This document shows, one piece after another, positions 42,103-49,639 of a stretch of DNA of 64,000 nucleotides (positions are counted from its first letter, which is position 1; the number at the start of each line of letters is the position of its first letter). The stretch covers positions 434,001 to 498,000 of the forward strand of contig NZ_RBAL01000002.1 in NCBI RefSeq assembly GCF_003626535.1. The letters are read 5' to 3'. The position numbers were made by a program, and so were the translations under genes. The notes beneath the pieces are model-generated. The model saw only the letters and a program-made list of their open reading frames with translations. It was not told the origin of the DNA and searched no databases. The DNA comes from Streptomyces hoynatensis. GTDB taxonomy: Bacteria > Actinomycetota > Actinomycetes > Streptomycetales > Streptomycetaceae.

Positions 42103-42882
42103 ATGACGGCCACGCGGGGGAGGGCGAACGGGGCGGGAGAACGGCCGGAGCGGTGGACCTACCGGGCCGCGCGCGACCGGCTCGCCGCCGCGCAGAAGAC
42201 CGCCAAGGGCGTCTCCCTGTACTCGCGCCTGGTGAACCGGCCGCTCGGCCGGCGCCTCGCCGCCGCCGCCGGCGTGGCCGGGCTGACGCCGAACCAGGTG
42301 ACCCTGCTCAGCGCGGCCTGCAGCTTCGGCGGCCTGGCGGCCCTCGCCCTCGCCGCGCCCTCCTGGCCGCTGGCCGTGGGCGTGTACGCCGCGCTCGTCC
42401 TCGGCTTCGCCCTCGATTCGGCGGACGGGCAGCTGGCCAGGCTGTACGGGGTGGCGAACCCGGCGGGGGAGTGGCTGGACCACGTGGTGGACTGCCTCAA
42501 GATCGTCGCCATGCACGCGGCCGTGCTGGTCACCTTCCACCGGCACTTCGCGCTGCCGGGCGAGGGCTGGCTGCTGGTGCCGCTGGTCTTCCAGCCGGCG
42601 GCGGTGCTGCTGTTCTTCGGCGGGCTGCTCACCGACAAGCTGCGGCCGAAGCCGGCGCCAGGCGCGGGCGCCGCCCGGCCCTCCACCCTCCGGGCGGTGG
42701 CCCTGCTGCCGGTGGACTACGGCGTGCTGTGCGGCGTCTTCCTGCTGCTCGGCAGCGAGCGGGCCTTCCGGTTCGGCTATGCGGCGCTGTGCGCGGCCTA
42801 CGTGCTCTACTGCGCCGCGTTCTCCGTGCGGTGGTTCCGCGAGCTGTCCGCGCTCAGCACCGCCAGCGCCTCCCGCAGCTGA
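42103..42882 (+). CDS. CDP-alcohol phosphatidyltransferase family protein
   Basis: 259 aa with six TM helices. The catalytic motif D-x2-D-G-x2-A-R-x8-G-x3-D-x3-D is complete: DSADGQLARLYGVANPAGEW followed by LDHVVD (first Asp about residue 105). It transfers a phospho-alcohol from a CDP-alcohol to an acceptor alcohol in the membrane. Preceding YSRLVNRPLGRRLAAAAGVA and LTPNQVTLLSA are typical. The 3' end overlaps the convergent cytidylyltransferase gene by 76 bp. That partner would make a CDP-alcohol, so the pair could form one route to a phosphoalcohol-linked polymer. Confidence 0.88.
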   Translation: MTATRGRANGAGERPERWTYRAARDRLAAAQKTAKGVSLYSRLVNRPLGRRLAAAAGVAGLTPNQVTLLSAACSFGGLAALALAAPSWPLAVGVYAALVLGFALDSADGQLARLYGVANPAGEWLDHVVDCLKIVAMHAAVLVTFHRHFALPGEGWLLVPLVFQPAAVLLFFGGLLTDKLRPKPAPGAGAARPSTLRAVALLPVDYGVLCGVFLLLGSERAFRFGYAALCAAYVLYCAAFSVRWFRELSALSTASASRS

Positions 42883-43280
42883 GTGCTGGAGGTGTGGACC
42901 GTGTAGGGGAAGTAGACGAGGTGTACGCCCACCGTGGCGAAGTCGCGTTCGAGCTTCTCGCCCTTGGGGGTGCCGCGCCAGTCGTCGCCCTTGAACAGCA
43001 CGTCGAACCGCACCTGTTGCCAGGTCTCCAGCTTGTCGGGCACCGTCTCCACGAAGGCGGCGTCCACGTACCTGATGCTGCGCACGATCTCCAGGCGCTC
43101 CACCAGCGGGATCACCGGCGGCCTGCCCTTGGCCAGCAGCGCCATCTCGTCCGAGACGACGCCCGCGACCAGGTAGTCGCAGTGGCTTCGCGCGTGCCGC
43201 AGAATGTTCAGGTGCCCCACGTGGAAGAGGTCGTAGACCCCCGGTGCATAGCCCACTCGGTAGCGCGCGCTCGGCGGCAT
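42807..43280 (-). CDS. Glycerol-3-phosphate-type cytidylyltransferase (TagD-like nucleotidyltransferase)
   Basis: 157 aa from the ATG at 43280 (GCGGAG 5 bp upstream); an in-frame ATG at 43358 adds 26 residues. VGYAPGVYDLFHVGHLNILR carries the HxGH nucleotide-binding motif. LFKGDDWRGTPKGEKLERDF and VHTSSTQLRE (ISST-like motif) are typical of TagD/GCT enzymes that make CDP-glycerol or similar activated alcohols. The gene overlaps the CDP-alcohol phosphatidyltransferase tail to tail. It diverges from the first glycosyltransferase of the polysaccharide region. Confidence 0.83.
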   Translation of the reverse strand: MPPSARYRVGYAPGVYDLFHVGHLNILRHARSHCDYLVAGVVSDEMALLAKGRPPVIPLVERLEIVRSIRYVDAAFVETVPDKLETWQQVRFDVLFKGDDWRGTPKGEKLERDFATVGVHLVYFPYTVHTSSTQLREALAVLSADSSRNHRTENAAQ

Positions 43281-43409
43281 ACTCCGCACCCCCCAGGCCG
43301 GCAGCAGTTGCCTCACGATAGCCCGAACGCCCCTTTCCCGACGGCCGATTGCCGACATCACGTGGCGCTCTGCGGATAGGCTGACACGCACGGTCGCCAG
43401 GCGGGCTGG

Positions 43410-44999
43410 ATGAGGGGGGAGGCGTTCACCATAAGCGGCGAACACCCACACAGACGTGAACGTTTACTGCTGGTGTCCACCAACTACGCGCCGGAGCAGG
43501 CCGGCATCGGCCCCTACGCCACCCAGCTCGCCGAGCACCTGGCCGGGGAACGCGGCAGCGAGGTGCACGTCCTGGCCGGCTTCCCGCACTACCCCGCCTG
43601 GCGCCTCGACCCCGCCCACCGCGGCCGGTGGCGGGGCGTGGACGCGCTGGGCGGCGTCCTCGTCCACCGCAGGCGCCACACCGTCCCCCGCCGGCAGACC
43701 GCGGCCCGCCGCGCCCTGTACGAGCTGTCCATCCTCGCCCACGGCCTGGCCGCCCCGCCCCGCATGGCCCGCCCGCACGCCGTCCTCGCCCAGGTGCCGA
43801 GCCTGGCGGGAGGGGTGCTCGCCGCCCGCCTCGCGCGCCGCTTCCGCGTCCCCTACCTGCCGATCGTGCAGGACCTGATGGGCGCGGCCGCGGCGCAGAG
43901 CGGCATCAGGGGCGGGGGAGGGGCCGCCTCGGCCGCCGCCGCCGTGGAGGGCCGGATGCTGCGCGCGGCGACCCTCGTCGGCGTCATCCACGAGAGCTTC
44001 CTGCCCCGGGTGCGCGCCCTGGGCGTGCCCGCCTCCCGCCTCAGGGTGGTGCCCAACTGGTCGCACCTGCCCGCCCCTTCCGGCACGCCGAGGGAACGCG
44101 TCCGGGCGGCGCTCGGCTGGCCCGCCCAGGCCCCGGTGCTGCTGCACTCGGGCAACATGGGCCTCAAGCAGGGCCTCGACGTGCTGATCGAGGCGGCCAG
44201 GCTCGCCCCCGAGCTGCGCGTCGTGCTGATGGGCGAGGGCAGCCAGCGGGAGCGGCTCGCGGAGCTGGCCGCCGGCGTGCCGAACGCCGAGCTGCTGCCG
44301 CCCGCCGCCGCGGCCGACTTCCCCGACGTGCTGGCCGCCGCCGACCTGCTGGTCGTCACTCAGCGGGCCGCGGTCCTCGACATGAGCGTCCCCTCGAAGC
44401 TCACCTCGTACTTCGCCGCCGGGCGCCCCGTCATCGGCTCGGTCGCCGCCCGGGGCGGCGCCGCCGAGGAGATCGGGCGGGCCGGGGCCGGGGTGCTGGT
44501 GCCGCCGGAGGACCCCGCCGCGCTGGCCGCCGCGGCCCGCACGCTCCTGGCCGACCCCGCCGCGGCCCGGGCCATGGGGGAGCGCGGCGCCGCCTACGCC
44601 CGCGCCCGCCTGGGCCGCGAGGCCGGGCTTCGCCGCCTCACCGCCGTGCTGGAGGAGGCCCTGGCCCTGCACGCCGCGGAAAGCGCCGCACGACCGGTCC
44701 GCGCCAGGCGCCGACTCCCTTACGCTTGGCCCCGGTTGGCCCAGGTGCCGGCACCCGGAGCGGGCGCGGGAGCCGGCCGGGACCGCGCGGGCGGAAGGGG
44801 CGGCGCGGACGGAAGGGGCGGCGCGGGCGACACGGGCGGCGGGGGCGCGTACGCCGCCTCGGGCGCCGTTGGGGAAGACCGGAAGCCGCCCCCTGAGGGA
44901 GCCGCGCACGGCACCTCGGAGGCAGGCCGGGAAGGACGCCCCCGGGGAAGCGGCGAGGGAACGAGCGGCACCACGGAAAGAAGGGGCGAAGGCGCATGA
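43410..44999 (+). CDS. GT4 glycosyltransferase (WbuB-like) with disordered C-terminus
   Basis: 529 aa. The N-terminal Rossmann domain reads LLVSTNYAPEQAGIGPYATQ, then VHVLAGFPHYPAWRLDP. The C-terminal UDP-sugar-binding domain has LLHSGNMGLKQGLDVLIEAA, VVLMGEGSQRERLAEL, ADLLVVTQRAAVLDMSVPSK and YFAAGRPVIGSVAARGGAA, typical of WbuB-type GT4 enzymes that act on lipid-linked intermediates at the inner membrane. The last 110 residues are Gly/Arg/Glu-rich and disordered, with repeated GGRGG units. It overlaps the Wzz-like gene by 4 bp and so starts the polysaccharide operon. Confidence 0.87.
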   Translation: MRGEAFTISGEHPHRRERLLLVSTNYAPEQAGIGPYATQLAEHLAGERGSEVHVLAGFPHYPAWRLDPAHRGRWRGVDALGGVLVHRRRHTVPRRQTAARRALYELSILAHGLAAPPRMARPHAVLAQVPSLAGGVLAARLARRFRVPYLPIVQDLMGAAAAQSGIRGGGGAASAAAAVEGRMLRAATLVGVIHESFLPRVRALGVPASRLRVVPNWSHLPAPSGTPRERVRAALGWPAQAPVLLHSGNMGLKQGLDVLIEAARLAPELRVVLMGEGSQRERLAELAAGVPNAELLPPAAAADFPDVLAAADLLVVTQRAAVLDMSVPSKLTSYFAAGRPVIGSVAARGGAAEEIGRAGAGVLVPPEDPAALAAAARTLLADPAAARAMGERGAAYARARLGREAGLRRLTAVLEEALALHAAESAARPVRARRRLPYAWPRLAQVPAPGAGAGAGRDRAGGRGGADGRGGAGDTGGGGAYAASGAVGEDRKPPPEGAAHGTSEAGREGRPRGSGEGTSGTTERRGEGA

Positions 45000-46741
45000 G
45001 CGCAGCGCGCGAGGAGGGGCGCGGCGGCGGACCGCCCGGCCACCCGGGCCACCCCTACGACGAACCCGACCTGCTGCGCGACCAGTTCCGCCAGCTGCTG
45101 CGCTACCGGCTCCTCATCGTCGCCGGCATCCTCGCCGGCCTGGCCGGCGGCGCCTGGCTCGGCCTGCGGGCCGGCGACACCTACATCGCCACCAGCGAGA
45201 TCACCCTCAGGACGCCCACCACGGACCCGCTGGCCGCGACCAGCGTGGACCGCGTCGCCATGGGCTCGGAGCGGCGCACCGCGGTCAGCGACGTCGTCGC
45301 GGAACGCGCCGCCGAGGCGCTCGGCAGCCCCGGCGCCACCGCCTCCCTCAAGCACGGCCTCCAGGTCACCAACCCGCCCAACACCGAGGTGCTGCGCTTC
45401 GCGTACTCGGCCGGCGACCCGGAGGTGGCCGCCGACCGCGCCAACGCCTTCGTCCAGGCGTACCTGGACAACCGGCAGGCCGACGCCGAGGAGACCGTCG
45501 CCAGGTCCGTCGCCTCCTACGAGGACCAGCGCGCGCCGCTGCTCGAACGCCGCGACGAGCTCCAGGACGCCCTCGACACCCTCGCCGAGGGCAGCAGCGC
45601 CTACGACAGCACCGCGGCCGACCTGTCGAACCTCGCCGGCGAGATCGCCGAGATCAACTCCGCGATCTCCAGCCTCAGGGCCCTGGACACCTCGGGCGGC
45701 CGGGTCATCACCGCGGCCACCCCGCCGGGCAGCCCGGCCGGGCCCGGGCTGCCGCTGCTGCTGTGCATCGGCTACGTCGTGGGCATCGGCCTCGGGCTCC
45801 TGGCCGCCTGGGTGCGGCTGGTGTTCGACCCGACCGTCCGCTCGCCGGGCGACGTGACCCGCGCCCTGCGCGCCCCCGTGCTCGGCGTCCTGCCGCGCAC
45901 CGGCCGCGGCCACCCCGACCGGCTGCTGGCCGAGGGGCGGCTGGCGGAGGAGTACCGCTCGGTCGCGTTCCGCCTCGCCTACGACGAGACCTTCGCCCAG
46001 CGCCGCAGGCTCCTGGTGGCCGCCCCGCGCGGCAGCATCGAGACCCCGCTGGCCACCGCGGTCAACCTCAGCGCCGCCTTCGCCGAGATGGGCATGGACG
46101 CCCTGCTCGTGGAGGCGGACCTGCGCACGCCGAGCCTGTCCGGGCAGCTCAGGCACGCCGACGGCGTCCGGCCCGGCTGGCCCACCGACCCCGGCTGCGG
46201 CGCCGGGTGGCCCACGGGGGTGCGGGTGCCCATCGACGCGGGCGAGTCGGGCATCTTCGACCTGGTGCCGGGCCGCCGGGTGCGCAACGTGCCGCGGGCC
46301 CTGACCGCGCCCGCCACCAGCCGGCTGATCGCGCACGCCGACACGAAGGGGGCCGTCGTGGTGGTGCTCGCCCCCGCCGTCCTCTCCTACGCCGACGCCA
46401 TCGCCCTCACCGACCGCGTGGACGGGGTGCTCGTCGTCTGCGACCCGAGCCAGGTGCGGCGCGACGATCTGGCCCGGGTGCGCGAACTGGTCGTGGGCGC
46501 GGGCGGGGTGCTGCTCGGCGCCGTGCTGCACTCCTGGGGCAGCGGCACCGAGGAGGACCGCGGGCCGCTGCCCGCCGAGCAGGAGCCGGCGCCGGGTCCG
46601 AGGCCCGCGCCCGGGGCACGGCCGCGGCAGGAGCGGCCCGTGGCCAGGCACCTGCCGGGCGACGACCGGGACGGCACCGAGACTCTCGGGCTGCGCGTGC
46701 TCGACCCGGCCGACCTTGAGGACGGTTCCCCGCGGCAGTGA
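44996..46741 (+). CDS. Polysaccharide chain-length/tyrosine-kinase-like protein (Wzz-CpsD type) with degenerate ATP motif
   Basis: 581 aa. TM1 (residues about 42-62) and TM2 (about 250-275) bracket an extracytoplasmic coiled-coil Wzz domain (TYIATSEITLRT, VLRFAYSAGDPEVAADRANA, SYEDQRAPLLERRDELQDAL). The cytosolic part (about 300-520) resembles BY-kinase/CpsD (EEYRSVAFRLAYDETFAQRR, ALLVEADLRTPSL, VDGVLVVCDPSQVRRDDL). The Walker A position reads VAAPRGSIETPLAT, with no Lys where a functional P-loop needs one, and the C-terminal Tyr cluster is absent. It is probably a structural polymerisation regulator rather than an active kinase. The stop overlaps the flippase start. Confidence 0.83.
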   Translation: MSAAREEGRGGGPPGHPGHPYDEPDLLRDQFRQLLRYRLLIVAGILAGLAGGAWLGLRAGDTYIATSEITLRTPTTDPLAATSVDRVAMGSERRTAVSDVVAERAAEALGSPGATASLKHGLQVTNPPNTEVLRFAYSAGDPEVAADRANAFVQAYLDNRQADAEETVARSVASYEDQRAPLLERRDELQDALDTLAEGSSAYDSTAADLSNLAGEIAEINSAISSLRALDTSGGRVITAATPPGSPAGPGLPLLLCIGYVVGIGLGLLAAWVRLVFDPTVRSPGDVTRALRAPVLGVLPRTGRGHPDRLLAEGRLAEEYRSVAFRLAYDETFAQRRRLLVAAPRGSIETPLATAVNLSAAFAEMGMDALLVEADLRTPSLSGQLRHADGVRPGWPTDPGCGAGWPTGVRVPIDAGESGIFDLVPGRRVRNVPRALTAPATSRLIAHADTKGAVVVVLAPAVLSYADAIALTDRVDGVLVVCDPSQVRRDDLARVRELVVGAGGVLLGAVLHSWGSGTEEDRGPLPAEQEPAPGPRPAPGARPRQERPVARHLPGDDRDGTETLGLRVLDPADLEDGSPRQ

Positions 46742-47991
46742 GCACCGAGAACCGAACTCCGAGCGGCGCGCCCGGCCTGCGGTGGGGCGCCGCCGCCTCC
46801 CTGGCCGACCAGGGGGTGGCCGCCCTCACCAACATCGCCGTCGTCGTCTTCGTGGCCCGGCAGTCCACGGCAAGCGACTTCGCCTCCTTCGCCGTCGTCT
46901 ACGCCGTCTTCGCGCTGCTGCTCGGCGCCGCCACCGCCTACGTCGGGCAGGCCCTCGTGCTGCGGCGCGGGCCCGAGGCCGAACTGCGCCTGCACTGCCG
47001 GGTCTCGGCCGTCTTCACGCTGGCCGCCGCCGCCGTGATCGGCGCCGCGCTCTCCCTGGTCACCGCGGCCCTCGCCGCGCTGGGCCCCGGCGGCGGGCTG
47101 TCCCGGGGGCTGGCGGCCCTCGGCCTGGTCCTGCCGCTCCTGCTCACCCAGGACGCCATGCGGTACGCGTTCTCCCTGCTGGGCCGGCCGCACCACGCCC
47201 TGGGCGCCGACCTGCTGCGTCTTGCGGTGGCCGTGCCGGTGCTGGCGGCGCAGCCCTACGGCGCGGGGCCGGGCCGCACGGTGGCGGCCTGGGGGCTTTC
47301 CGCGCTGCCCGCGCTGCTGCTGTCCGCGGCGCTGCTCGCCGCGGCGACCAGGGGCGCCGGCTGGGGCGACCCGCGGGCGCTGCTGGGGCGCAGGCACCTG
47401 GGGCGCAGGTTCCTCGTCGAGTTCGGCGTGGGCAACGCCGCCTCGCAGCTGGCCATCGTGGCCCTCGGCCTGTTCGCCAGCCCGCCGGCCGTGGGCGCGC
47501 TGCGCGGGGCGAGCACCCTCTTCGGGCCGATGAACGTCCTGTTCAACGCGGCCACCGGCTTCGGCCCGCCGCTGCTCGCCCGGTTCCCCGGCGCGGGGCG
47601 GCAGGCCCGCGCGGTGGCCGGCGCGGGCGGCGCCCTGGCGGCCGCGGGGCTCGCGTGGGCGCTGGCCCTGCTGGTGCTGCCCGACCGGCTGGGCCGGCAA
47701 CTCCTCGGCGACACCTGGGACTCGGCGGCCCACCTGCTGCCCGCGACCGGCAGCCAGTACGCCGCGATGGCGATGGGAACCTGCGGGCTGCTCCTGCTGC
47801 GCGTGCTGAACCCGCGGGCCACGCTGCCGGTGCAGCTGGTCTTCTCCGCGCTGTCCGTGCTCTGCCTGCTGGGCGGTTACGCGGCGGGCGGCGTGCTCGG
47901 GGCCGCCTGGGGGCTGTGCGTGGGCTCGGCGGCCAAGGCGGTGGCGGTCTGGCTGCGCGGCGCCCTCGAACTCAGGCTGACCCCGGGGTAG
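46738..47991 (+). CDS. Wzx-like polysaccharide flippase (MOP superfamily)
   Basis: 417 aa, about 12 TM helices, starting at a GTG overlapping the previous gene. GAAASLADQGVAALTNIAVV and VFVARQSTASDFASFAVVYA match the first helices of Wzx-type exporters. FLVEFGVGNAASQLAIVALG and GASTLFGPMNVLFNAATGFG are typical of later ones. It should flip lipid-linked repeat units made by the neighbouring glycosyltransferases for a Wzy-type polymerase. Confidence 0.82.
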   Translation: MSTENRTPSGAPGLRWGAAASLADQGVAALTNIAVVVFVARQSTASDFASFAVVYAVFALLLGAATAYVGQALVLRRGPEAELRLHCRVSAVFTLAAAAVIGAALSLVTAALAALGPGGGLSRGLAALGLVLPLLLTQDAMRYAFSLLGRPHHALGADLLRLAVAVPVLAAQPYGAGPGRTVAAWGLSALPALLLSAALLAAATRGAGWGDPRALLGRRHLGRRFLVEFGVGNAASQLAIVALGLFASPPAVGALRGASTLFGPMNVLFNAATGFGPPLLARFPGAGRQARAVAGAGGALAAAGLAWALALLVLPDRLGRQLLGDTWDSAAHLLPATGSQYAAMAMGTCGLLLLRVLNPRATLPVQLVFSALSVLCLLGGYAAGGVLGAAWGLCVGSAAKAVAVWLRGALELRLTPG

Positions 47992-48032
47992 GCGCCGCGG
48001 AACTCCCGCCGGGGGCCCGCGGGGACGGGCGC

Positions 48033-48404
48033 TCAGGCCAGGAGGAGGACCAGGGCTATGGCGCAGGCGACCAGGGCGGTGCCGGCGTGGACGGCGTAGG
48101 CGGCGATCCGCGTGCCGCCGCCGCGCAGCACGATCGCCGCGTCGCCGAAGGGCGTGAAGCTGCAGGCCAGCATCAGCCAGCCGAGCAGCTCCCGGTCGCC
48201 GCTCAGCAGGACCACGAAGATCACCAGGCCCGAGGTGATGTCGCGGACGCCCTTCACCCACAGCCACGGCGCCCCGGCCTCGGCCATGGGACGGCCGCCG
48301 AAGTCCGCGGCCGAAGCCTGGGGCCGCAGCAGGAAGCGGAACCCGATCAGGATGATGCCGACGCCGATGAGCCCGGCGAGCACGGTGGCGGTGGTGGTGA
48401 GCAT
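48033..48404 (-). CDS. DUF4267 small membrane protein
   Basis: 123 aa, four TM helices (VLAGLIGVGIILIGFRFLL, LWVKGVRDITSGLVIFVVLL, LLGWLMLACSFTPFGDAAIV, HAGTALVACAIALVLLLA). The KGVRDI motif is characteristic of DUF4267. Upstream are two 15-bp palindromes, exact reverse complements of each other, that look like operators. DUF4267 genes often stand beside a TetR- or MarR-type regulator, but none is encoded here. Function unknown. Confidence 0.82.
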   Translation of the reverse strand: MLTTTATVLAGLIGVGIILIGFRFLLRPQASAADFGGRPMAEAGAPWLWVKGVRDITSGLVIFVVLLSGDRELLGWLMLACSFTPFGDAAIVLRGGGTRIAAYAVHAGTALVACAIALVLLLA

Positions 48405-48451
48405 GGCGTTTCTCCTCCGGGGAACGCCGGCCTCGCGGGCCGGCCAGGAAA

Positions 48452-48518
48452 TCTAGCGGCGCTAGAACGTGTTGCTGACGCTAGCATTGCCTGTGGCAGG
48501 ATGTCTAGCGCCGCTAGA
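48452..48518. promoter_or_regulatory. Pair of 15-bp palindromic operators
   Basis: TCTAGCGGCGCTAGA (48452-48466) and TCTAGCGCCGCTAGA (48504-48518). Each arm is perfect and the two sites are exact reverse complements. Centres are 52 bp apart, about five helical turns. A GCTAGC core lies between them at about 48479. This is typical of a dimeric repressor (TetR/MarR class) that could bridge both sites. Confidence 0.8.
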
Positions 48519-48628
48519 TCCAGCGTTTGCCGCCGGGCGCCGCGCGGGCGCGCCCACCCGCCCCGGCCGGGCCGCCCGGCCGCCCGCGGGAGCGCCGCGG
48601 CGGTGTCCCCGCGCGCCCCGGCTCTTGC

Positions 48629-48700
48629 ATCCGCCCCCGCCCCCGGATCCGCCCCCGCCCCCGGATCCGCAACCGTCCCCGTATCCGCCCCCGCAGCCGC
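48629..48700. repeat. 18-bp tandem repeat, four copies
   Basis: Copies at 48629-48646, 48647-48664, 48665-48682 and 48683-48700, unit ATCCGCCCCCGCCCCCGG. The first two are identical and the last two diverge at three to five positions. Each copy carries C-runs (G-runs on the other strand). Confidence 0.85.
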
Positions 48701-48751
48701 CCCCGCCTCCGGCGCGGACGGCCCCGCGGCGCGTCGGGTAGCGTCCCTGCC

Positions 48752-49420
48752 ATGCTGGGCTACCTGCACACCGCCGAGGCGCACGTCGCCACCTTCCGGG
48801 CGCTGACCGGAGAGCTCGCGCCCGGCGTGGCCGACCTGCACGCCGTCGACGAGGACCTGCTGGCGTACGCCCGCGCGCACGGCCTGGACGAGACCCTGCG
48901 CGAGCGGGTGCGTTCCCGCCTGGCCGCGCTGCGGGCCGAGGGCGCCGAGGTGATCGTGTGCACCTGCTCCACCCTCTCCGGCCTGGCCGAATCCCTCTCC
49001 GCCCCGGTGGGCGTGCCCGTGGTGCGGGTGGACCGGCCGATGGCCCGGGCGGCGGTCGCGGCGGGCCGCCGGATCGCGGTCGTGGCGGCCCTGACCGCCA
49101 CGCTCGCGCCCACGACCGCACTGCTCGCCGAGTGCGCCCGCGAGGCCGGGCGCACGGTGGAACTGGTCGAGGCGCCCTGCCTGGACGCCTGGCCGCTGTT
49201 CCTCACGGGGGACGCCGAGGGCTACGCCCGCGCCGTCGCCCGCCACGTGCGCCGGCTGGCCCAGGAGGCGCCCGGGACCGGCGGCTTCGACGTGTTCGTC
49301 CTCGCCCAGGCCTCGATGGCCCCCGCCCTCGCCCACCTCGGCGACCTGCCCGTGCCGGTGCTCGCCTCCCCGCGCCAGGCGGTCACCGCCGCGGCCGCCC
49401 TCCTGCCCGCCGCGGGCTGA
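48752..49420 (+). CDS. Asp/Glu racemase-superfamily protein
   Basis: 222 aa from the ATG at 48752. GAEVIVCTCSTLSGLAESLS contains the first catalytic-type Cys, and RIAVVAALTATLAPTTALLA and GGFDVFVLAQASMAPAL follow the fold of Asp/Glu/hydantoin racemases. The second expected Cys position is Ala-Gln-Ala-Ser (VLAQASMA), as in a subgroup often annotated arylsulfatase-like or decarboxylase-like. Two-Cys racemisation is therefore unlikely; a one-Cys isomerase/decarboxylase is possible. Monocistronic. Confidence 0.72.
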   Translation: MLGYLHTAEAHVATFRALTGELAPGVADLHAVDEDLLAYARAHGLDETLRERVRSRLAALRAEGAEVIVCTCSTLSGLAESLSAPVGVPVVRVDRPMARAAVAAGRRIAVVAALTATLAPTTALLAECAREAGRTVELVEAPCLDAWPLFLTGDAEGYARAVARHVRRLAQEAPGTGGFDVFVLAQASMAPALAHLGDLPVPVLASPRQAVTAAAALLPAAG

Positions 49421-49639
49421 GCCGGCAAAGGGCCGCGCGACTTCGGGAAGTTGAGGGACGCGCGCCCGCGCCGCCTTTCCGGTGACGGCTCTTGACGCCT
49501 CGTGCGGACGGGAGCAGATTGACTGCGGCGCGCCGTCGCACCGGGACATGCCCCGGCGCCCGCCTCTCCCGGTCCCGTCGTCCCCGCGCGACGCCTCCCC
49601 GCGTTCACCTCTTATCGTCCACCGGCCAGGAGTGTTGAC

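Larger units (their letters stand above)
48405..48751. other. 347-bp divergent intergenic region with operators and tandem repeat
   Basis: Contains the two TCTAGCG-type palindromes near the DUF4267 start and the four-copy 18-bp repeat nearer the racemase-like gene. No intact gene was recognised on either strand. Confidence 0.6.

Noticed and set aside
48629-48700. CRISPR-like repeat array
   Set aside because: The 18-bp units are contiguous with no spacers and are low-complexity; no cas genes nearby.
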